A stretch of DNA of 64,000 nt from Rhodococcus oxybenzonivorans (GCF_003130705.1 NZ_CP021354.1:4278001-4342000), one strand, 5' to 3'. Shown: positions 41,901-53,192, counted from the first letter of the stretch. The notes: generated by a model from the letters alone, not told the origin. Program-made: numbers and translations.

Positions 41901-44900
41901 TCGACACCGATCACGTCACCGAAGACCGCGGCGACGACCTCCTCCAGCGGTGTGCGGGGTGCGACGAACTCGGCATTGTCGGTGGCGAATTCCGGTTCGG
42001 GAAGCGCCTTGCGGTCGATCTTGCCGCTCGCGTTGAGCGGCATCTCGTCCACGACGACGAGCGCATCGGGAACCATGTGCGACGGCAGAAGCGCACGCAG
42101 ACGCGCGGTCACGTCGTGAGCCGTCACGGAGGCGCCCGCCGCGGCGGTGACATAGCCGACGAGTCGCTGCAGTCCGTGACGCTCGGAGACCACGACGATC
42201 GACTGCTTGATGTCGTCCATCGCGGTCAGAGCCGACTCGATCTCGCCGAGTTCGACCCGGAGGCCACGAATCTTGATCTGGAAGTCACTGCGCCCGAGGA
42301 AGATCAACTCTCCGTCGGCGCGCTCGCGCACGAGGTCGCCGGTGCGGTACAGACGCGAGCCCGCATCCCCGAGGGGATTCGCGACGAAGCGCGAGGCGGT
42401 GACATCGGCCATTCCGCCGTAACCGCGCCCGACCACGACACCGCCGATGTACAGCTCGCCGGTCACGCCGGCCGGGACGGGACGCAGCCGCTTGTCCAGG
42501 ACGTAGTACTCGGCACCGGGCAGCGGCGACCCGATGGGGATCGGGGTTTCCTCGGCATCCGGAGTCGTCAGGTCGAGCTCGTAGGACGCAGTGACGTCCG
42601 ACGCTTCCGTCGGGCCGTAGGAGTTGACGAGGCGGACGCCTCGTCCGACCAGCTTGGCGTATGCGGCCGGTCGAATCTGCTCACCGCCGAGGACCACGCA
42701 GTCGAGCGACGCCATCGTGTCGTCTGCGTCGAGTTCGGCCAGCAATTCAAAAGCGCTGGGCGCCATGTTCACGATGCGGACGTCCGCCATCGCGAGGTGC
42801 CGCAGAATGTCGGCGGGGTCGAAGCCCTCGGCCGCCAGATGGACGACGCCGCCGGACATCAACGGAACCCACACGTTCTTCTGCGTCAGGTCGAACAACG
42901 GCGAACTCGCCACGAGAACACCGGTGCCCTCGGCGATGCGCATCTCGTCGCGGTACCAGCGGTAAGTGTTCAGCACACCCGCCATCGGCACCATCGTCGG
43001 CTTCGGCCGTCCCGTCGAACCCGATGTCGAGATGACGTAGGCGAGACGGGCCCCCGCCCCGTCGCCCACCCACGGGTCGAACGCGAGATCGCTTCCGTCG
43101 CGGGAGTCCAGTGCTCGAATGGTATCCGTGTCGTCGAGGACCACGGCCGTGTCGAGGACGCGATCGCCCAACGGCTTCCGTGCGAGTTCGCGCCACGACG
43201 ACGTGGTGATCGCCGCGCGAGCTCCGCTGGTGTCGACGAGACCCGCGATGCGTTCGAGAGGCCATGCCTGGTCGAGTGGTGAGTAGGCGGCGCCGACCTT
43301 CCACACCGCGAGCATGCCGACGACCCAGTCGAGTGAACGAGGCAGGATCAGGGCGACGACGTCGTCGTCGCCGATACCCCGTTCGGCAAGCTCGCGGGCC
43401 ACCTGGTTGGCGCGTCTGTTCAGCTCGGCGCGCGTGGTCGACACTCCCCCGGCGACCACCACGATCGCTTCGGGGTCGCGTTCGACGCTGTCCTGCCACG
43501 CCGCGAGGGGCGACTCCAGCCGTGCCGTCACCGCGTCCGCCGGGGCAGGCTCCACGACGGCAGGTGCGGCCGCGAACTTTTCGAGGTCCACGTCGCCGAC
43601 AAGCCGGTACGCGTCGGCGATCACCTTGTCCAGGATCGCTCCGAAACCGTCCTGCCCGTCCTCCGACGGCGGAGCCATCATGATGGTCGGAACCAGACCG
43701 GACAGAACGACGGACACGATCGCGTCCGGAGCCATTCCCCGCTCAGCCAACGGCGCAGACATCAACCGGAGGCGTTCATCGAATTCCCGGTACGTCACCT
43801 GCATGCCGTCGTGTGCGACGGCTACGGCGTCGGGCGCGACGTCCACCGCGGCTGCCAGCAGCTGCGGTAGTTCGCGGACCGTCATCGTGCGGGCAGGTCG
43901 TGCTTGGCTCAACTTTGCTCTCTCGTGTTCGGTGAGAATGTCGATATCGCCTACGGCGACGAGTGGGTTCTCGACGACGGCCTCGAGGATCCGCACGAAC
44001 CGCTGCGTGATGCGCTCCACACTCTCCCGTTCGAAGAGGTCGGTGGCGAAAGTGAAGCGGCCGCCGAGGCCGGACGGCCGGCCCTCGTCATCGGCCTTCT
44101 CGGACATGGTCAGGGTGAGGTCGTATTTGGCGCCCTCGGCCATGTCCTCGATGACCCGTACGGTGAGTCCGGGCAGTTCGAGCGATTCCAGACGGTTGTT
44201 CTGGAACGCCAACATCACTTGGAAGAGCGGCGAATACGAGGCGGAGCGGCGAATGTGCAGCGCTTCCACCAGTTTCTCGAACGGCACGTCGGAATGCCCG
44301 AACGCCGCGAGGTCGTTGTCGCGGATCCGTTCGATCAGCGCTGCGAAGGAATCACCCGCGTCGACCCGGGCCCGCAAGACGAGCGTGTTGACGAACATGC
44401 CCACCAGATCGTCGAGCATCTGGTCGGTTCGCGCCGCATGGGGCGTGCCGACCGTGATGTCGTCGCTGTTACTCAACCGTGCCAGCAAGGTGGTCAACGC
44501 CGCGTGGGTCACCATGAACAGTGACGCTCCGCGGTCTCTGCCGAGCTTCTCGAGCCCGCTGCGCAGTTCGGGCGAGATCACGAAGTCGACGGAATCACCG
44601 ATCATCGACTGACGGGCAGGCCGCGCATGATCGCGAGGGAGGTCGATCAGCTCCGGTACCCCGGCCAGTGCGTTCTCCCAGTAGGAGATCTGCTCGGCCG
44701 CGAGGGACTTGCTGTCGGTGGGATCGCCGAGCACCTCGCGCTGCCACAGGGCGAAGTCGGCGTACTGCACCGGCAACGGCTGCCAGAGCGGAGCCGCACC
44801 CGCTGTCCGGGCGCTGTAGGCGACCATCACGTCCCGCGCCAACGGAGCCAACGAGGCACCGTCTGCGCAGATGTGATGGATCACCAGGACGAGAAGGAAC

Positions 44901-47900
44901 TCCGTGTCGCCGGTCGCGAACAGGCGGATACGCAGCGGCGGGGCCGCCGTGACGTCGAACCCTTCGGTAGCGAATGCAGTGAGTACCGAGTGAAGCTCGG
45001 ACTCGGGCACCTGCACGGGCGTCAGATCGACCGGCACCTCGTCCACGTCGACGACCTGCTGGTACGGCCCGTCGGCGGAGTCGGGGAACACAGTCCGCAG
45101 TGACTCGTGCCGCGCGAGGACATCTGCCACCGCCGACGACATCGCCCCGATGTCGAGGCTGCCGGACAGCCGGACCGCGAGCGGGATGTTGTACGCCGAC
45201 GACGTCGTGTCGTACCGGTTCATCAGCCACATGCTCTGCTGGGCCATCGACATCGGAACCCGCTCGGGACGCGGCTGTGCGACCAGTGTCGGCCGGTCGG
45301 ACCCCGAACCCGCGCCGTCGGTGACCAAGACAGCCAGGCGCTCGACCGTCGGCGCCTCGAAGAGCTCGCGCACACCCAGTCGTGTTCCCGCTGCCGCGTT
45401 CACTCGCGCGACAGCCTTGGTGGCGAGGAGTGAGTTACCGCCGAGGTCGAAAAACGACTCTGCCACACTGATTTTCGACAGTCCGAGTACCTCGGCGAAA
45501 ACCCCGGCGACCAATTCTTCTGCCGCCGTGCGGGGTTCGACGACCTCACCCTGCAGCGCGTCGAAATCGGGCTCGGGCAGTGCCCGGCGGTCGAGCTTAC
45601 CCGCGGTGGTGAGCGGAATCTCGTCGAGCACCAGAACAGCACTGGGCACCATGTGTGCAGGCAGCGTGCCAGAGACGAATCGGGTGACCTCGGCGGCGTC
45701 CACCGTGCTCCCGGCCGACGGCAGCACATAGGACACGAGCGCTGTCGCGCCCGAGGGCATGGTGCGGCCCACCGTGGTCGCGAACTCGAGAGCGGGATGC
45801 TGAACCAGGGCAGCGTCGATCTCACCGAGTTCGATCCGGAATCCGCGGACCTTCACCTGGAAGTCACTGCGGCCCACGTACTCGACGCCGTACCCGGCGC
45901 GATGTTCGGGGTCGACGACGAACCGGACCACATCACCGGTTCGGTACATCCGAGAGCCGTTCTCGCCGAACGGGTTCGCGACGAATCGCTCGGCCGTGAG
46001 GCCGAAGCGGTCGTGGTAGCCGCGAGCGAGTCCAGGTCCGGCGATGTACAGCTCGCCGTCCACACCGACCGGCACGGGACGCAGCTGCCCGTCGAGGACG
46101 TACACGGTGACGCCGCAAACCGGCCCACCGATCTCGATCCGCTTGCCGGGCTCGAGCACGTTACTGACGTTGCTCATCACGGTGGCCTCGGTCGGACCGT
46201 AACCGTTGTACATCCGGCGGCCGGGAGCCCAGCGCTCCACCAGTTCCGGGGGGCATGCCTCTCCGCCCACCACCACGACACCGAGTCGGTCCAGCCCCGA
46301 CGGTTCGACCGACGCCAATGCCGCCGGCGTGACGAACGCGTGCGTCACCTCGTGTTCAGCCAGGAAGCTGCGGAGTTCTTCACCGCCGTACAGGTCTGCC
46401 GGCGCCACCACCATCGTGGCCCCGCACCCGAAGGCGAGCAGGAGTTCGAGGACGGACGCGTCGAAACTCGGAGACGCGAAGTGGAGCGTGCGTGCTGCGG
46501 GGGTGACCCCGTAATGGGTGCGCTGTTCGGCGGAGAAGTTGGCCAGCCCCGCATGGGTCACGGTGACACCCTTGGGCAGACCGGTGGTGCCGGAGGTGTA
46601 GATCACGTAGGCAACATGGAGGGCACGCAGCGGCGCGGTACGCTCCGAATCTGCCAGCGATGCCGATGATTCCCGCGAGCAGAGTGCATCGCACTCGGCG
46701 GAGTCGAGGACCAGCCAGTCGAGGTCCTGAGGAAGTCCCTCGCGCTGCGCCGCGACGGTCAGGCCCAGCATCGATCCGGAGTCGGCGATCATGTGCTCGA
46801 CCCGCTCGGTCGGATAGCGCGGATCGACGGGCACGAACGCTGCCCCTGTCTTCGCGACCGCCCAGGTGGCGACCACGGAGTGCAGAGAACGCGTCATACC
46901 TAGCGCCACAGCAGTTTCCGGACCGACGCCGCGCCCGATCAGGACGCGCGCGAGCCGGTTCGACCGCTCGTCGAGTTCGGCGTACGTCAGCGTCGCGCCG
47001 TCGGCGATGACTGCGAGATGCTCGGGATCGAGTGCCACCGACGCGGACAGGATGTCGGGCAACAGAAGCTGTTCGGCGTCCTCGGTGCCCGACACCGCGA
47101 GAAGCGACGCACGTTCGGTGCCGTCGAGGATGTCGATGCGGGCAACCGGTGTGTCGACGTCGCCGGACACCGCCTCGAGAACACGGACCACCCGCGCCAT
47201 GATCTCCCGTACCTGGGCGGATTCGAAGATCTCGGGCAGGAACTTCGCGGTCAGATGAAGGCGCGGGTCCGTCATCGCGACGATGGCGAGCGGGTAATGG
47301 GTGGCGTCGTTGGACGTCACGTCGAGGACGCGGAGCCCTTCGATGTCACTGCTCTGCGTGAGTGCCTCACGGTCGAGTGGGTAGGACTCGTAGACCATCA
47401 ACGTGTCGAACAGCGCGCTCAGACCCAGGCCCTGCTGAATATCGGTCAGTCCGATGTGGTGGTGGTCGAGGAGCTCGGTCTGCTCGTGCTGGATCCGGTC
47501 GAGCAGGGTTCGCACGGAGTCGCCGGGGCGCACCCGCACCCGCACGGGAAGGGTGTTGATGAAGAGGCCCAGCATCGATTCGATTCCGGGAACCTGCGGT
47601 GGGCGGCCGGAAACGGTGGTGCCGAACAGCACGTCGTCCCGTCCGGTCAGCCTACCCAGCACGATGCCCCAGGCCGCCTGGACCAGGGTGTTCATGGTGA
47701 CGCCGAGCTCACGCGAGCGTTCGGTCATCGCCGCGAGCAGCTCGTCGGGCAGGTCCACGACGAGTTCGCCCGGGGTGAGCGTCGCAGCGGTATCCTCGTG
47801 CGTCGGCGCGAGAAGGGTGGGTTCTTCGACGCCGGCCAGTGCCTGTGCCCACGCGGCCACGGACTGCTGCGGATCCTGGGTGGCGAGCCACTCGAGGTAG

Positions 47901-50900
47901 TTCCGGTACGGGCGCGGCTGTGGCAGCGCCAGGGCCTCACCGTCCACCGCGTACAGGGTCAGCAGGTCCTGGATGAGAACCGGCAACGACCAGCCGTCGA
48001 GCAGGATGTGATGGTTGGTGACGGCGAAGCGGTACCGATCCGGCGCGGTCTCCACCAGCAGGAAACGCACGAGAGGCGGCGCCGTCATGTCGAACCGGTC
48101 CGTCCGGTTCGCGAGCATCAGCGCGTCGACTCGAGCTTCGCGGTCTGCCTCCGGCAGCGATCGCAGATCGACGTGCGTCCACGGGACGTCCACATGGTCG
48201 ACGACGACCTGCATACCGGTGCCGTCCTCGTCCAGGACGAAGGCGGTGCGCAGGTTGGGGTGCCGCGCGACGAGGGCTTCCGCGGCCCGGCGCAGGCGAT
48301 CGACGTCGACCGTTCCACCGAGGTCCATGACGAGCTGAGTGGTGTAGACGTCGGTGGTGCTACTCGCCAACGCGGCGTGGAACAGCAGGCCCACCTGCAG
48401 GGGAGCGAGCGACCACACGTCGGCGAGCGCAGGATAGCTGCTCTCGAGCGCATCGATTCGGGGCTGACTCAGTGGTACGAGATCGAGATCGGAGGGAGTC
48501 CGTCCGCCGGCGTCCGGCCGCCGGGCGTGCTCGACGAGAGCCTCGAGCGCGCGTTTCCACAGCCCGGCGAACCCCTCCACCTCGGCGGTGGTGAGCACAC
48601 CCTCCGGAAAATCGACTGTGGCGGAAAGACGTTGCTCCCCTTCGACATCGACGATCATCGCATTGATGTCGAGCGCGAAGTGCACCGGCATCTCGCTGTT
48701 GCGGGTGCCGGTGAGTTCCATGGTGTCGGTGTCGGGCATCCAACCCGCCGCACGCAGGGCCGCCGGGATGTCGCCCACCGACACGCGACCGAGGTAGTTG
48801 AAGCTGATCTGCGGGCTGGGCAGATCGGCGAGTACCGACCTCGTCTCGGCGTTCAGATAACGCAGCAGGCCGAAGCCGATACCGTGCTCGGGCACCTGCG
48901 CCAGCTGCTCCTTGACGGTCTTGAGCGCCGTGCCCGCGGCCTTCCCACCGGCGAGCGCGTCCCCCAGATCATCCAGCGGTGCCGCCAGGCGAACGGGATA
49001 CATACTGGTGAACCAGCCCACTGTCCGGGACAGGTCTGCTCCCGGCAGGACCGTTTCCTCACGGCCGTGACCCTCGAGGTGCACCAGAGTCGACGACTCG
49101 AAGATTCCGCGCTCCGCACGCCACGCAGCAACCGCCAGCGCGAGCGCCGTCAGCAGCCCGTCGTTGACACCACCGTGGAACGCACGCGGCACGTGGGTCA
49201 GCAGACCGTCGGTGACGTCGGCGGAGACCTCGAGCCGAACCCGACCGGTGGTGGAGACCACGTCGCGGCCGTCGAGAGCCCGCGAGCCGATCAACGGATC
49301 GGAGCCGTCGAGCGTGTTGCGCCAGAAGTCCAGTTCCGCAACTCTCCGTGCACTTTTGGCGTTGTCGGACAGTCCGTGCGCCCAGCGGCGCACAGACGTG
49401 CCCACCGCCGGGAGCAGCGGATCGGCCCCTGCCGAAATCTGCGACCACGCGGCCGCGAAGTCGGGCACCAGCACTCGCCACGACACACCGTCCACCGCGA
49501 GGTGATGGATGACGACGAGCAGCCGACCGGACTGCGGCTCCGTGTCGGCGCCCTCGCCTTCGGCGCTCGCGGCTTCGATACCCTCGGGGGCGTCGCCGCC
49601 CGCTGCGAACTCCGCGGGCGCGAACCAGACGAACCGCACCACGCGGCCTGCGGTGGGATCCAGGGTGTCGACGGTTCGTTCGAGGGCGTGTGCCGCCAGC
49701 GCCTCGAACGAGTCGCTACCCGGCCCCTCCGTGAACTCGACCCGGTCGACGAGCTCGTCGACGTCGACGGAGCCGATCGGCGAGATCTGCAGAGTCCAAC
49801 CATCCGCAGCGTCGTTGCGCCGCAACACGGAACGAAGAGCGTCGTGGCGATCGACGACCGCCGACAAGGTGCGAACCAGCCTCTGCCTCTCGACCTTCGG
49901 CGGGAGCGTGAGCAGAATGGACTGGGAGAAGCTGTGGAAGTCGCCGCCCAGTTCCGTCATCCAGTGCACCACCGGGGTCAGCGGCATCGTGCCGATACCG
50001 GCGCCCGGCAGTTCCTCGAGAACGTGGACCGTTGCGGAATCGGAGGCCGAGGTGGCCACCTCGGCGAGAGAGGCCACGGTCTTGCGCTCGAAGACGTCGC
50101 GGGCCGTGAAGAGGACGCCGGCTTCCTTGGCCCGGGACACCAGCTGGATCGAGACGATGCTGTCACCGCCGAGCGCGAAGAACGAGTCGCCGACGCTGAC
50201 GCGCGGAACGCCCAGAACCTCGGCGAAGAGGCCTGCGATCGACTCCTCCATCGCACTGCGGGGAGCGATGAATTCGCTGGCTTCCGCCGCGAAGACAGGT
50301 TCGGGCAGTGCCTTGCGGTCGAGTTTTCCACTCGCGCCGACCGGCATCTCGGCGATCACCATGACGGAATCGGGGACCATGTAGGACGGTACGGCGCGAC
50401 CGACGTGGTCGATCAGCGCTGCGACGTCCACGTCCGAGCCGGATTCGGGGACGACATAGCCGACCAGCCGCTGTCCCAGGGAACTGTCGTGCACCACCGC
50501 AACCGATTGCGCGACATGGGGATACGAGGACATCGCGGCCTCGATCTCGCCCAGCTCGATCCGCAGACCCCGAACCTTGACCTGGAAGTCGGTGCGGCCG
50601 AGGTACTCGATACTGCCGTCCACCCGCCACCTGACCAGGTCGCCGGTACGGTACAGCCGGGACCCGGAAACCCCGAAGGGGTTGGCTACGAAGCGTTCTG
50701 CCGTGAGGTCGGGCCTGCCCTCGTATCCGCGGGCGGTTTGCGCCCCCGCGAGATACAGCTCTCCTGCGGATCCGATGGGCGTGGGTCGCAGGTGACCGTC
50801 GAGCACGTACGCCTCGGTATTCCACACGGGAGTTCCGATGGATACCGTGTGGACGGCCTCGCGGTCGACTTCTCCTGCGGTGGCGTGCACGGTGAATTCG

Positions 50901-53182
50901 GTGGGGCCGTACAAGTTGTGCAGCGCCGCGTCGGATCGTGCCCGGAATGCAGCCGCCACTGACGGCGGAAAAGCCTCTCCCGCAACGAGAACCAGCCGAA
51001 GAGAGGCCAGCTGGTCCCGGCCGGCCTCGGAGGTGAACACCGAGAGCATCGACGGAACGAACGAGGTGGCCGTGACCTTCTCGCGAGCGATCAGATCGGC
51101 GAGGTATGCCGGATCGCGGTGCCCCTCGGGAGCCGCGATCACGACGCGCGCGCCCGAGACGAGTGGTGCGAACAGCTCCCACACCGAGACGTCGAAGGTC
51201 GTGGGGGTTTTCTGCAGCACGACATCGTTCGCGTCGAGGTGGTAGCGCTCCGCGATCCAGGCGACCTGGTTCAGCACGGACCCGTGGCCGACGGCCACGC
51301 CCTTCGGACGTCCGGTGGACCCGGAGGTGTAGATGACGTAGGCGGGATTGGCGGGCCGAAGGTCCGCCAACCGCTCGGCATCGCGGATCGGGCCGGCATC
51401 GATGCTCTCGAGGTCGAGTGCGTCGATCTCGACCACGTCGTGGCCGGGCGGAAGCGTCAACCGGTCCCGGGTCACCGTCAGGATGCACTGCGGTCGGGCG
51501 CTGTCGAGGACGTAGGCAGTGCGCTCGGCTGGATGATCGGGGTCGAGCGGGACATAGGCAGCACCCGTCTTGACCACCGCGTACATCGCCACCATCGAGT
51601 CGAGGGAGCGGCGGATCGCGAGCGCGACCTTCGTCTCCGGTCCCACACCACGCCCGATCAGCACCCGGGCCAGACGATTGACGCGTGCGTCGAACTCGCT
51701 ATACGTCCACTCCTGCCCCTCGAACACCAGCGCCGTCGCGTCGGGGGTTCGGGCGACCTGGGCGTCGAACAGGTCGACTATCGTTCCAGCCGGCGGTGTG
51801 ACGACCTCACCGTTCCAGCCCGACACCACCTGCTCACGTTCCTCGGAACTCATCGGGGCCAGATCCGACACGGGCGCGTCGTCGCCGGCCCCGAGGAACC
51901 GCTCGAAGAAGTCGAAGAATCGGCTGTGGTGCCGGTTCAACTCGTCCGCGGAGTACAGATTGGGGTTGGCTTCGAAGTCGATGTGGATCTTGTGGCCCGC
52001 GACGCCCTGGTAGATGTTCAGGGAAAGATCTTCGACCGGGCCCGTCGTGAGCACATTCTGATGTCCGGTGACGGTGCCCAGCTTGATCTCGCTGTGGAAC
52101 ATCATGATGTTGATGGACGGGCCGAAGAAACCGCGCTGTCCCTGGGGCGCGCCGGCGTCGCGGCGGATGTCCTCGTGCCGATAGCGCTGACGACGCAGAG
52201 CGCCTGTCAGCTCGATCTGCACACTCTTGACCAGCTCCGGAACCGTCATCTCCGGAGTGATCTGGAGGCGGAGCGGCACGATGTTCGACACCATTCCACC
52301 GGAGCGGCGCAAAGTGGCGGTGGTGCGTGCCGAGACTGGGAGGCTGAGTACGACGTCCGTGCGGTCGGTCATGTGGGCGAGGTAGGCGGCGAATGCGGCC
52401 ACCACGACGGGAGCGGAACTTGCGTTCGTCCCGTCCAGTGCCTCGTCCAGCAAGGTCGCGGTCGATTCGGGCAGTGCCTCGGAGGAGAGCCGCGCGAACT
52501 TGCCCACCTTCGCGGCGCGACCGGCGAGGCTGGGCGCTTCCGGCAGGTGCGCGGTGCGTTCGGCCCAGTATTCCCTGTCTTTCGCGAACCGTTCGGAGCT
52601 GCGGTAACGCTGCTCGTCTTCGACGATCCTGACAAGGTCTTCCGCGCGCGGTGCAGGCGGCTCGGTGGACTCGACCAGCGCCGTGTAGATCTCTGCAATC
52701 CGGGCGATGAGCGCCATCGCCCCGAACCCGTCGAGCGCGATGTGGTGAATGCGGCAGAACCAGAAGTAGTGATTCTCACCGACGTGCAGAAGGTAGACCA
52801 CGACCAGACGGTCTTCGAGAAGGTCGACGGGAGCGCTGTAATTGGCGCGCATCCACTTCTGGGCAGCGTCGACGGAGTCGTCCTCGCCGCGGAGGTCGAC
52901 GTACGTGATGGCGTCATCCAGCGTCTTGTCGACGTACTGGTGCGGCACACCGTCGATCTCGACGAGGCGGAGGAAGCCCGAGCCGAATTCCCGGCCGGAA
53001 CGGATGGTGGCTTCGGTCAGAAGGTCGAGGTCGATGTCTCCGCGGAGTTCGATGTACTGAGCGATGGTGAGGGGAATGTCGCCCATCGCATGTTGAGCGA
53101 ACCAGATCCCTCGCTGCGCAGCTGACAGCGGAAAGGCTCCGATGGGAGCACCGTTACTACCCGCTGCATGTCCCGACCCCAA
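19310..53182 (-). CDS. Nine-module nonribosomal peptide synthetase (single 11,290-residue polypeptide)
   Basis: One uninterrupted frame of about 1.2 MDa with nine complete modules: C-A-T-E, C-A-T, C-a-A-T, C-A-T, C-a-A-T, C-A-T, C-A-T, C-A-T-E, C-A-T-E ('a' = N-terminal A-domain fragment). All nine C domains keep HHxxxDG, all nine A domains end in GKxDRxxLPxP with the catalytic Lys, and all nine T domains have LGG(D/N)S. T domains before E are GGDS and the other six are GGNS, the known pairing rule. The start is TTG 53182: an in-frame TAA lies two codons upstream and GGAG (53189-53192) is six bases away. There is no thioesterase or reductase, and no MbtH-like gene nearby. The predicted product is an N-capped or free nonapeptide with D residues at 1, 8 and probably 9. 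The convergent pap/AurF operon suggests a p-amino- or p-nitrophenylalanine unit. Confidence 0.97.
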   Translation of the reverse strand: MGSGHAAGSNGAPIGAFPLSAAQRGIWFAQHAMGDIPLTIAQYIELRGDIDLDLLTEATIRSGREFGSGFLRLVEIDGVPHQYVDKTLDDAITYVDLRGEDDSVDAAQKWMRANYSAPVDLLEDRLVVVYLLHVGENHYFWFCRIHHIALDGFGAMALIARIAEIYTALVESTEPPAPRAEDLVRIVEDEQRYRSSERFAKDREYWAERTAHLPEAPSLAGRAAKVGKFARLSSEALPESTATLLDEALDGTNASSAPVVVAAFAAYLAHMTDRTDVVLSLPVSARTTATLRRSGGMVSNIVPLRLQITPEMTVPELVKSVQIELTGALRRQRYRHEDIRRDAGAPQGQRGFFGPSINIMMFHSEIKLGTVTGHQNVLTTGPVEDLSLNIYQGVAGHKIHIDFEANPNLYSADELNRHHSRFFDFFERFLGAGDDAPVSDLAPMSSEEREQVVSGWNGEVVTPPAGTIVDLFDAQVARTPDATALVFEGQEWTYSEFDARVNRLARVLIGRGVGPETKVALAIRRSLDSMVAMYAVVKTGAAYVPLDPDHPAERTAYVLDSARPQCILTVTRDRLTLPPGHDVVEIDALDLESIDAGPIRDAERLADLRPANPAYVIYTSGSTGRPKGVAVGHGSVLNQVAWIAERYHLDANDVVLQKTPTTFDVSVWELFAPLVSGARVVIAAPEGHRDPAYLADLIAREKVTATSFVPSMLSVFTSEAGRDQLASLRLVLVAGEAFPPSVAAAFRARSDAALHNLYGPTEFTVHATAGEVDREAVHTVSIGTPVWNTEAYVLDGHLRPTPIGSAGELYLAGAQTARGYEGRPDLTAERFVANPFGVSGSRLYRTGDLVRWRVDGSIEYLGRTDFQVKVRGLRIELGEIEAAMSSYPHVAQSVAVVHDSSLGQRLVGYVVPESGSDVDVAALIDHVGRAVPSYMVPDSVMVIAEMPVGASGKLDRKALPEPVFAAEASEFIAPRSAMEESIAGLFAEVLGVPRVSVGDSFFALGGDSIVSIQLVSRAKEAGVLFTARDVFERKTVASLAEVATSASDSATVHVLEELPGAGIGTMPLTPVVHWMTELGGDFHSFSQSILLTLPPKVERQRLVRTLSAVVDRHDALRSVLRRNDAADGWTLQISPIGSVDVDELVDRVEFTEGPGSDSFEALAAHALERTVDTLDPTAGRVVRFVWFAPAEFAAGGDAPEGIEAASAEGEGADTEPQSGRLLVVIHHLAVDGVSWRVLVPDFAAAWSQISAGADPLLPAVGTSVRRWAHGLSDNAKSARRVAELDFWRNTLDGSDPLIGSRALDGRDVVSTTGRVRLEVSADVTDGLLTHVPRAFHGGVNDGLLTALALAVAAWRAERGIFESSTLVHLEGHGREETVLPGADLSRTVGWFTSMYPVRLAAPLDDLGDALAGGKAAGTALKTVKEQLAQVPEHGIGFGLLRYLNAETRSVLADLPSPQISFNYLGRVSVGDIPAALRAAGWMPDTDTMELTGTRNSEMPVHFALDINAMIVDVEGEQRLSATVDFPEGVLTTAEVEGFAGLWKRALEALVEHARRPDAGGRTPSDLDLVPLSQPRIDALESSYPALADVWSLAPLQVGLLFHAALASSTTDVYTTQLVMDLGGTVDVDRLRRAAEALVARHPNLRTAFVLDEDGTGMQVVVDHVDVPWTHVDLRSLPEADREARVDALMLANRTDRFDMTAPPLVRFLLVETAPDRYRFAVTNHHILLDGWSLPVLIQDLLTLYAVDGEALALPQPRPYRNYLEWLATQDPQQSVAAWAQALAGVEEPTLLAPTHEDTAATLTPGELVVDLPDELLAAMTERSRELGVTMNTLVQAAWGIVLGRLTGRDDVLFGTTVSGRPPQVPGIESMLGLFINTLPVRVRVRPGDSVRTLLDRIQHEQTELLDHHHIGLTDIQQGLGLSALFDTLMVYESYPLDREALTQSSDIEGLRVLDVTSNDATHYPLAIVAMTDPRLHLTAKFLPEIFESAQVREIMARVVRVLEAVSGDVDTPVARIDILDGTERASLLAVSGTEDAEQLLLPDILSASVALDPEHLAVIADGATLTYAELDERSNRLARVLIGRGVGPETAVALGMTRSLHSVVATWAVAKTGAAFVPVDPRYPTERVEHMIADSGSMLGLTVAAQREGLPQDLDWLVLDSAECDALCSRESSASLADSERTAPLRALHVAYVIYTSGTTGLPKGVTVTHAGLANFSAEQRTHYGVTPAARTLHFASPSFDASVLELLLAFGCGATMVVAPADLYGGEELRSFLAEHEVTHAFVTPAALASVEPSGLDRLGVVVVGGEACPPELVERWAPGRRMYNGYGPTEATVMSNVSNVLEPGKRIEIGGPVCGVTVYVLDGQLRPVPVGVDGELYIAGPGLARGYHDRFGLTAERFVANPFGENGSRMYRTGDVVRFVVDPEHRAGYGVEYVGRSDFQVKVRGFRIELGEIDAALVQHPALEFATTVGRTMPSGATALVSYVLPSAGSTVDAAEVTRFVSGTLPAHMVPSAVLVLDEIPLTTAGKLDRRALPEPDFDALQGEVVEPRTAAEELVAGVFAEVLGLSKISVAESFFDLGGNSLLATKAVARVNAAAGTRLGVRELFEAPTVERLAVLVTDGAGSGSDRPTLVAQPRPERVPMSMAQQSMWLMNRYDTTSSAYNIPLAVRLSGSLDIGAMSSAVADVLARHESLRTVFPDSADGPYQQVVDVDEVPVDLTPVQVPESELHSVLTAFATEGFDVTAAPPLRIRLFATGDTEFLLVLVIHHICADGASLAPLARDVMVAYSARTAGAAPLWQPLPVQYADFALWQREVLGDPTDSKSLAAEQISYWENALAGVPELIDLPRDHARPARQSMIGDSVDFVISPELRSGLEKLGRDRGASLFMVTHAALTTLLARLSNSDDITVGTPHAARTDQMLDDLVGMFVNTLVLRARVDAGDSFAALIERIRDNDLAAFGHSDVPFEKLVEALHIRRSASYSPLFQVMLAFQNNRLESLELPGLTVRVIEDMAEGAKYDLTLTMSEKADDEGRPSGLGGRFTFATDLFERESVERITQRFVRILEAVVENPLVAVGDIDILTEHERAKLSQARPARTMTVRELPQLLAAAVDVAPDAVAVAHDGMQVTYREFDERLRLMSAPLAERGMAPDAIVSVVLSGLVPTIMMAPPSEDGQDGFGAILDKVIADAYRLVGDVDLEKFAAAPAVVEPAPADAVTARLESPLAAWQDSVERDPEAIVVVAGGVSTTRAELNRRANQVARELAERGIGDDDVVALILPRSLDWVVGMLAVWKVGAAYSPLDQAWPLERIAGLVDTSGARAAITTSSWRELARKPLGDRVLDTAVVLDDTDTIRALDSRDGSDLAFDPWVGDGAGARLAYVISTSGSTGRPKPTMVPMAGVLNTYRWYRDEMRIAEGTGVLVASSPLFDLTQKNVWVPLMSGGVVHLAAEGFDPADILRHLAMADVRIVNMAPSAFELLAELDADDTMASLDCVVLGGEQIRPAAYAKLVGRGVRLVNSYGPTEASDVTASYELDLTTPDAEETPIPIGSPLPGAEYYVLDKRLRPVPAGVTGELYIGGVVVGRGYGGMADVTASRFVANPLGDAGSRLYRTGDLVRERADGELIFLGRSDFQIKIRGLRVELGEIESALTAMDDIKQSIVVVSERHGLQRLVGYVTAAAGASVTAHDVTARLRALLPSHMVPDALVVVDEMPLNASGKIDRKALPEPEFATDNAEFVAPRTPLEEVVAAVFGDVIGVDRVSVDASFFDLGGNSLSATRVASRLSAATGATVGMRDLFEVPTVAELADFIERQDGDRAPRPALVAQQRPEQLPLSLAQQRMWFLNRFDPTSPAYNVPLTVRFRGDLDVTAMASGLSDVVARHEVLRTVFPDSDAGAHQVILPASDVDLGLDPVEVAESDLTARLFEFGSQGFDVTDTLPIRARLFRIAADDHVLVVVMHHIASDGASTLPLARDVMAAYAARVSGGEPQWPELPIQYADYAIWQRALLGSEDDPHSLAAQQIDFWAKTLASLPDVLELPTDRPRPAVRSMTGAAVDFTIDADLHRRLSDLAREHNVSSFMVLHAALSVLLARVSAGTDIAIGAAIAGRGEEALDNLVGMFVNTLVLRTQVEPGASFTALLEHVREQDLAAFSHQDVPFEQLVDALKPTRSTAYTPLFQVVLTHQVNGIPSLEFEGLEAVPGAVDVEFSKFDLTVDLQEQWSDAGVATGITGSLGYATEIFDSSTVRGFVDRFLRILESVATDTDIAVGDIPILDPREAAELAPVRGVEGAAPQTLVELLAGAVAADPDGVAVVAGSESITYRELDARSNRIARALIERGVGAESFVALGITRSIASVVGIWAVAKSGGAYVPIDPKYPDERIAHMVTDSGVTLGLSVASELDRLPAGVDWLLLDGDGADTAWAQYSAAPVTDADRRSSVTPANSAYVIYTSGTTGQPKGVVVSHRGLANFAAEQRERYQVTTASRTLHFASPSFDASVLELLLAVGAGATMVIAPTDVYGGPELAKFLRENRITHGFVTPSALASVDPAGLDDFQFVVAGGEAVPAELAARWAPGRSLFNGYGPTETTIMSNISDPMSADGPVTIGGPIRGTSALVLDDRLRPVPVGIAGELYLSGLGLARGYHRRTPLTAERFVANPYGAPGDRMYRTGDVVRWKRDEHGVLTADYVGRSDQQVKVRGFRIELGEIDAVLARHESVEFVTTSALTTSSGDAALVSYVLPTAGRTVDQAELMDFAGEFLPSFMVPATVIALESVPLTPVGKLDRRALPVPETFAVTREYRAPQSHIEQTVAAVFAEVLGVERVGLDDAFFELGGNSLIATRVVSRINTALDTDIGVRELFEAPTVGALASRVDARGTGIAARPALAPRPRPDRIPLSLAQQRMWFANRYDPSSPSYNIPMALRLSGALDVTALQSALADVLERHESLRTQFPSSPEGPHQVIRPAVEVDLNLEVTHVADESELRDRLLAVATTGFDVTKSVPVRAALFRVGEADSTEHVLLIVIHHISADGGSIAPLARDLFTAYSARVEGSAPAWAPLAVQFADFALWQREVLGSEEDPASPAARQLDYWVSTLADAPELLELPLDRQRTPNRVPQSARVEFEFGPDLKAALAEVAQAHQASVFMVVHAAFAVLLARMSGTEDIVVGTPVAGRGDAALDDLVGMFVNTLVLRTEVSQSATFADVLDSVRNTDLGAFGNTDIPFERLVEALAPARSNTYAPLVQVTLTFQNNEAAKLELPGLTVTALDNEANLAKFDLTLAVDEQGADADGPTKAMFSYATDIFDEATIEGYRSRFLAILDAVVADSSVIVGDIDILSAAEHAELGGTSSDTVESLGSHSVAEELATRPLPELLDAAASINPHGIALSHNGNDVTYRQWHEKSGELARTLASVGVGPEAAVTVALSTLLPGLLDGASGEGFADQFAGMLAGVIAEATSASDRRAGALPVDLVECWSEQVRANPDALALKGNGHALSRRELNARANQLARELASRGVRPDDVVALVVPRSIEWIIGMLATWKAGAAYAPIDPAYPAERIGAMLHDCGARAVVATTAWAGADDVEADVLVLDDPTVASELAAHDDSDPVNYWTEDGSGARLAYVISTSGSTGRPKPALVPMAGFCNMMVWFRGQLALEQGDGVLVSSAPGFDLTQKTVWGTLSSGGAIHLAVEGFEPQSILRQIDENELTVVNMAPGAFEIVAELEQNEELRSVRTIALGGEAVKAAPLKKFLDRGVRCHNSYGPTEASDIVTSYVITPEDAVSDQLRLPIGPALDNVALYVLDGRLRRVPDGMTGELYVGGIAVGRGYGNMFGITSTRFIADPFGAPGTRMYRTGDLVRRRSDKNYDFLGRTDFQVKIRGLRIELGEIEFALLAHPDVSQTVVVVRDTPQGQRLVAYAVPAAGDIDSREVLSSLAKTLPAHMVPDVLVVLESMPLNNNGKVDRKRLPEPHFDSDDHEYVAPRTPLEEIVAGVFADVLGIERAGATDSFFDLGGNSLSATRVVARLEEALGTELTVRSVFENPTVEGVAAVAEHSADADRERLPLTAGPRPERIPLSLAQSRMWFINQFDTESAAYNLPMAVRLRGHLDIDALGAALTDVVERHESLRTLFPESPDGPYQVILPTAEAVEPLTVEPTTDEADAYRRARALANTGFDVSLSMPFRVGLLRMSEDEHILVLVVHHIAADGASMAPLFRDMMQAYVARAGGDAPGWEPLPVQYADFALWQREVLGDESDAESIASRQVDYWRHALADLPESLELPTDRPRPPVQSLRGATFDFDIDPDTHRALAALARRHNASMFMVVHAAFAVLLERLSSNTDLAIGTPVAGRGVREIDEMVGMFVNTLVLRSSVNPELRFLELLAQVRETDLEAFAHGDIPFERLVDVLNVPRSTAHQPLFQVALAFNNTGSSTLEFPGLEVSVLETPLDVAKFDLQLSVGERYVDGGAAGIVASFNYATDLFDERTVQRFADRFVRILGAVATEPDVILGDIDILDAAEKAAIAPVRGPRSLEPRTLPELLRSGVDLAPDSVALSFEGRELTYRELDEQSNRLARVLIDRGVGPENYVALAITRSVESILGIWSIAKAGGAYLPVDPKLPFERINEMLSDSGAVLGLTVDRHRDDLPDTVSWMVLDAPEFADQTRTVSAAPVRDADRRRQLTVDHPAYLIYTSGSTGKPKGVVVTHRGLANLTSEVREHYVVSPSSRFLHVASPSFDTSVGEMLAAFSAGATLVISPADVYGGDELADLIRREQVNNVVMTPTALMTVDPEGLDSVRSVVVGGDTCTPELVARWAPGREMRNAYGPTETTVIVTITEPMVAGERVTIGKPLRGVESLILDSRLRPVPEGVPGELYICGPSVTRGYHNRPAVTSERFVANPFGEPGSRMYRTGDVVRWADDHRVEYVGRSDFQVKVRGFRVELGEIDAALAAQPDIEFAVTVGRENPAGLTTLVSYVLPVDGATVDAESLKTVVGETLPPYMVPSVVILLDEIPLTGIGKLDRARLPEPEFVSSSAEFRAPSTPAEETVATIFCEVLGLSAVSVDDSFFDLGGNSLSATRVVSRVGQAFGLRVGVRELFEAPTVASLAVRISATATSDEVRPVLGPRKRPDHIPLSLAQSRMWFINRFDPESAAYNIPLAVRLTGALDVEALRAAVFDVLERHESLRTTYPDSADGPHQVIVPAEQVPVDLAPVAVTGDELRSRLVEMATAGFDVTADVPPIRMRLFETAPQDYVLALIVHHVSTDGESTAPFVRDVMVAYASRAAGREPGFGPLPVQYADYAIWQRELLGSEDDPQSLISAQLDFWKKALAGVPDLLELPLDRPRPPVQSLRGARVDFTIDAALHRGLAALARGHNASVFMAVHAAFAVLLSRLSGTGDISVGTPIAGRGERELDDIVGMFVNTLALRVQVDDGQSFDEILDRAREADLEAFSHADVPFERLVEVLNPARSMAHHPIFQVGYSFQNTTKSDLQLPDLTVAPLDMEGDTAQFDLHLVLGDSPEGEEMSGVFTYATDLFDAVTVQGFADRFLRVLSAAVASPQVAVGDLPLIGDDERAQVVSGWNATGRALPETTLADMFTVAAVRDPDATAVVFEDESLTYGEFAARVYRFARHLIDLGVGPETVVGLALPRSVELLVGMYAIAQAGGVYLPIDPDHPVERTAYVLGSAQPVCVLTLRSVVASLPTGVDVVVLDELDLTGAADTSITDADRRAPLRSTHAAYVIYTSGSTGRPKGVTITHGAIANQLRWKQDEYPLTADDAVLLKTAATFDLSVWEFWWALTSGARLVVAKPDGHRDPSYLAGLVAEQQVTNVHFVPSLLAAFVSVAESAQLASLRRVLCIGEALPADTVQRLRDVSGAEIFNLYGPTEAAVSVTHYRCGVERGGSVPIGRPEWNTQTYVLDTRLHPVPAGVTGELYLAGDQLARGYFGRHDLTAERFVANPFGPSGARMYRTGDLVRWNRDGNLDYVGRCDFQVKVRGFRIELGEIERALLAHPAVAQAVVVVHSDRHTGDRLVGYVVPESGDALDIADVLGSVGRSVPGYMVPAALVTLDRLPLNINGKIDRKALPEPEFAGVSDQYKAPRTPVEEIVAGVFADVLGHERVSVDSSFFDLGGNSLVATRVVARVNAALDSSIGVRELFEAPSVIALSARVEQSDSAGVGRPALVPQPRPAWIPLSPAQSRMWFINQFDTASAAYNIPLAIRLTGELDVRALEQALGDVVERHETLRTRYPDTGEGPGQVVVSRAEAFTELEVQSVADEDGLRNHVIALVTAGFDVAKAVPVRARLLRLDSEHHVLVIVVHHISADGSSTAPLARDVVVAYSARAAGSEPNWAPLDVQYADFALWQHELLGDENAPDSLAAKQIDYWRETLAGLPDVLPLPTDRPRPPAQSMRGANFEFEIDAELRRRLGVLAREHNASLFMVAHAALSVLLARLSATQDIAIGTAIEGRGEAALDDLVGMFVNTLVLRSQVDVDDRFADLLAQVRQHDLGAFTHTDVPFERLVEILQPERSTAFSPLFQVALAFQNIEQAHLELPGLTVEGLDGGVSAAKFDLQLTLADAAGEPTDTGGSAPMRAVFTYATDLFDERTIAAFAFRFRRILEAITRDASVVIGDIDVLNSDEQRVLAPVRGAASVPPQTLARILAAAAEADPEAVAVVCGNQQVTYRELDERSNRLARVLIGRGIGSDDFVALALTRSVESILSIWAVAKTGAAFVPVDPSYPYDRILHMVTDSRVEIGLTTAAHSADLPDTVRWLVLGDEDMDSACAHVSSGAVTDDTRIRPTRVDDAAYVIYTSGSTGLPKGVVVTHTGLANVTREQVERLGLTPQSRVLHFASPSFDASVFELLLAVAASSTMVIASGVVYGGEELARLLREQEVSHAFITPAALTTVDPAGLGGIEVLSVAGEACPPELMQRWAPGRRMYNLYGPSEATIWSTSSSPMRADRPVTIGGPTRGVDVVVLDSRLSPVPVGVAGELYVAGPSVARGYHNRFALTAERFVANPFGGSGERLYRTGDVVRWVYADDEGPEGQGELVLDYVGRSDFQVKVRGFRIELGEIDAELGRHPSVDFAVTLGHHREQTGQTVLVSYVMPAPGASINVAELSAFVSETLPGYMVPSSIMPIDSVPLTPAGKLDRKALPEPRFVSVATEFRAPSTPMEKAIADVFAQVLGVERVSVDDSFFALGGDSIVSIQLTTRAKNAGVLFSARDVFERKTVAELADVAAWATDVESVTLEELPGGGVGSIPLTPIAHWLTESAGRFDRFSQAVLLTTPAGVTREQLVETVDAILSHHDILRSRLTRSGNEWVFDTLPVGAALGADELFERVEFTDKPGTEAFERLGRAALDRAASRLDPASGRMTEFVWFAPAESLPGQSGRLLVLAHHLVVDGVSWRVLLPDFATAGSQIARGEKPQLEPVGSSVRAWAHGLVEEAKSPHRVAELDFWRTMLDGTDPLLGKRAFDRERDVIARTHSLSMTFSTPVTQALLTSIPQSVNGGVNDGLLAALALAVAQWRRNKTGVDDAPGGQSVLINLEGHGREESVVPGADLSRTVGWFTSLFPVRLDVSRADLAEAFDGGRSAGAALKAVKEQLLAVPDRGMGFGLLRYLNEETAPALAALPTPQIGFNYLGRAGSVDLPEEIRDLGWVPDSDSGEFGGAMDDEMVAPAVLSINAVTAESASGPQLEAKIAFAEEILDESDVWELAELWHSAAAALAEHASRPDGGGLTPSDVPLVTVTQHDLEILEQRYPEASDVWPLAPLQSGMFFHSVLAEDAVDVYTAQVVLGLAGTVDAARLRAAAEALIARHANLRTAFVTDDAGEAVQVVVDSVELPWEEIDLSGLSEAAREERMSTLLGEHRSARFDMARPPLMRFLLIRTGPDTCSFSISNHHILLDGWSMPLLMKDLLVLYATRGDGSVLPRVRGYRDFLSWLSARDTHASRTAWAHALAGLDGPTVLAAAPSGPVRPEPAEFAVRLGAAVSENLARVARDRGLTMNTIVQAAWGLLLSRMTASDDVVFGATVSGRPPEVNGIESMVGLFINTIPIRVRIDPRESLLGLLERLQAEQSALLEHHHIGLPEIQQIAGIGGLFDTLTVFESYPIDRAGLTESSDIDGLRVTGAQISDASHYPLSLLAQSDAEVQLVLKYLPDVFGEDTVERIGARLDRILHTIAAGGATLVGDLDLLAAEERDLVLSRWNDTAHAVSAQSVTSMFRAQVARTPDATAVVAGQDRLSYAQFDARVNRLARHLIALGVGPDSVVGIAMRRSLDMVISLYAVHAAGGAYVPIDPEHPADRTTYVVDSAAPTCVLSVADDIANLDVDVPVYLVEDFDLSGYADTAVEDAERLGELHPENLAYALYTSGSTGRPKGVVIPHSALANQLEWMRDEYGIGAEDVILQKTPFTFDASVWELFLPLVVGGTLVVASPDGHRDTEYMAKTVGAESVTVVQFVPSVLTMFLDAATADLCGSLRLVFAGGEPLPQSAADRLARIGSAELVNLYGPTEVTINSAAQVVDRSRTGTIAPIGGPVWNTRAYVLDAHLTPSPIGVPGELYLDGAQLARGYINSAALSAERFVADPFGVDGARMYRTGDLVRWNESGELEFVGRTDFQVKVRGLRIELGEVEEAFVRHTEVAQAAVIVRDSEVGARLVAYVVPKPGSAVDSAALTGFVAESLPDYMLPDAVMVLAELPLGTSGKLDRRALPVPDFASAAQFRAPRTDSERALASIFAELLGRDRVGVDDSFFELGGDSIVSIQLVARARSAGIHFTARDVFERRTVAELAAVADSGESAAAALQEYEGGGVGTVPLTPVARKMVERGGDFDRFVMPLMVTLPAGIGRDQLIATLSAVVDKHDALRATLVSESSEPALEIAPAGSVDLDGAVERVAVTAEPGSPEFDEVASAAFAQALDRLDPRTGSMLQFVWFDPADSSRAGRLLVVPHHLVIDSVSWRILVPDLATAGAQIAAGQTPSLEPVGTSLRRWTDGLLEAAASPERVAELAVWERMLTGPDPVLGSRELDLRSDLVSNLERTRVDVPAPVTEALLGTAPGALDAEIGDVLAAALALAVAAWRQGRGIDEPSAVVTLEGHGREESVVPGADLSRTVGWFTTMYPARLDLAGVDIGEAIEGGPSAAAAVQAVRNQLGAVPDKGIGYGLLRYLNPETAAVMSNWPEPQIVFNYIGRVNAAEIPEAAQGLDWLPDFETSVTGGQVNSEMPAQAVLDIQSVITDTADGRQLTAFMSFPPGILTASEVDDFGQCWVAALTGLVAQARSRVGR
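23955..28664 (-). other. NRPS module 8: C-A-T-E
   Basis: Residues about 8173-9742. LCL-type C domain (VHHISADG). The A domain has [10 protein letters not shown] and GPSE in place of the usual GPTE; the pocket reads DAFFSALIWK, substrate unknown. The T domain is GGDS, followed by an E domain with [11 protein letters not shown] and EGHGREE, so residue 8 should be D-configured. Confidence 0.75.
28665..31844 (-). other. NRPS module 7: C-A-T
   Basis: Residues about 7113-8172. LCL-type C domain (VHHVSTDG). The A domain has FDLSVWEFW, and the pocket reads DLWHLILVSK. It shares D-W-H-L-L and Lys with published Ser codes (DVWHLSLIDK type) but differs at four positions, so Ser or a related polar residue is only a weak guess. 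The T domain is GGNS. Confidence 0.7.
31845..35019 (-). other. NRPS module 6: C-A-T
   Basis: Residues about 6055-7112. LCL-type C domain (VHHIAADG). The A domain has FDTSVGEML, and the pocket reads DTGVVGAVIK, unlike any other module here. I do not recognise the substrate; a small or hydrophobic residue is possible. The T domain is GGNS. Confidence 0.7.
35020..38559 (-). other. NRPS module 5: C-a-A-T with duplicated A-domain N-terminus
   Basis: Residues about 4875-6054. Same unusual build as module 3: C domain (HHISADG), an A-domain N-terminal fragment at about 36770-37090 ([31 protein letters not shown]), then a complete A domain of the same atypical lineage ([29 protein letters not shown]). 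The pocket reads DLKNAGSDIK, so modules 3 and 5 probably load the same or a very similar residue. The T domain is GGNS. Confidence 0.75.
38560..41744 (-). other. NRPS module 4: C-A-T
   Basis: Residues about 3813-4874. LCL-type C domain (MHHIASDG). The A domain carries [10 protein letters not shown] and [10 protein letters not shown]; the pocket reads DALFVGGIMK, conservative with respect to module 2. A10 is [14 protein letters not shown]. The T domain is GGNS. The similarity of A2 and A4 over long stretches suggests module duplication or gene conversion within the gene. Confidence 0.75.
41745..45319 (-). other. NRPS module 3: C-a-A-T with duplicated A-domain N-terminus
   Basis: Residues about 2621-3812. 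An LCL-type C domain (HHICADG) is followed by an incomplete A-domain N-terminus at about 43510-43890 ([28 protein letters not shown]). This stops before the A2/A3 motifs and runs through a Pro/Ala-rich linker into a second, complete A domain. That A domain is unusual: A3 reads [11 protein letters not shown] (Pro for Gly) and A4 reads FDLTQKNVW. The pocket reads DLKNVGSDVK, with residue register uncertain near the insertion. The T domain is GGNS. Confidence 0.75.
45320..48489 (-). other. NRPS module 2: C(D-L type)-A-T
   Basis: Residues about 1565-2620. The C domain ([21 protein letters not shown]) has the style of DCL domains that follow an epimerase, consistent with module 1. The A-domain pocket reads DALFVGGVMK, nearly identical to module 4 (DALFVGGIMK), so both modules probably load the same residue. 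DAL-containing codes occur among aromatic-specific domains, which makes modules 2 and 4 candidates for the p-aminophenylalanine-derived unit; that is inference only. The T domain is GGNS. Confidence 0.75.
48490..53182 (-). other. NRPS module 1: C(starter-like)-A-T-E
   Basis: Residues about 1-1564. The first C domain begins [15 protein letters not shown] and has HHIALDG. Its sequence style ([28 protein letters not shown]) recalls the first C domains of EntF/DhbF-type synthetases, which accept an acyl or aryl group, so the peptide may be N-capped. The A domain pocket, read by eye against GrsA, is DVWSLALVHK. I do not recognise a substrate, although it shares six positions with Ser codes. T (GGDS, about 1004) is followed by an E domain with [11 protein letters not shown], so residue 1 should be D-configured. 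Confidence 0.8.
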
Positions 53183-53188
53183 GGGTTA

Positions 53189-53192
53189 CTCC
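53189..53192 (-). promoter_or_regulatory. Ribosome binding site fixing the TTG start of the NRPS
   Basis: GGAG on the minus strand, six bases before TTG 53182. An in-frame TAA (53186-53188) immediately follows it, so translation cannot start further upstream. The next in-frame Met (residue 33) would remove the conserved start of the condensation domain. Confidence 0.7.

Noticed and set aside
20000..53100. Very long open frames on the plus strand across the NRPS (one of about 1,400 codons at 39035-43282, another of about 1,300 at 47018-50962)
   Set aside because: They are antisense to intact NRPS modules and are rich in Arg, Gly, His and Asp, as expected from the complement of GC-biased codons. 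No domains are recognisable.
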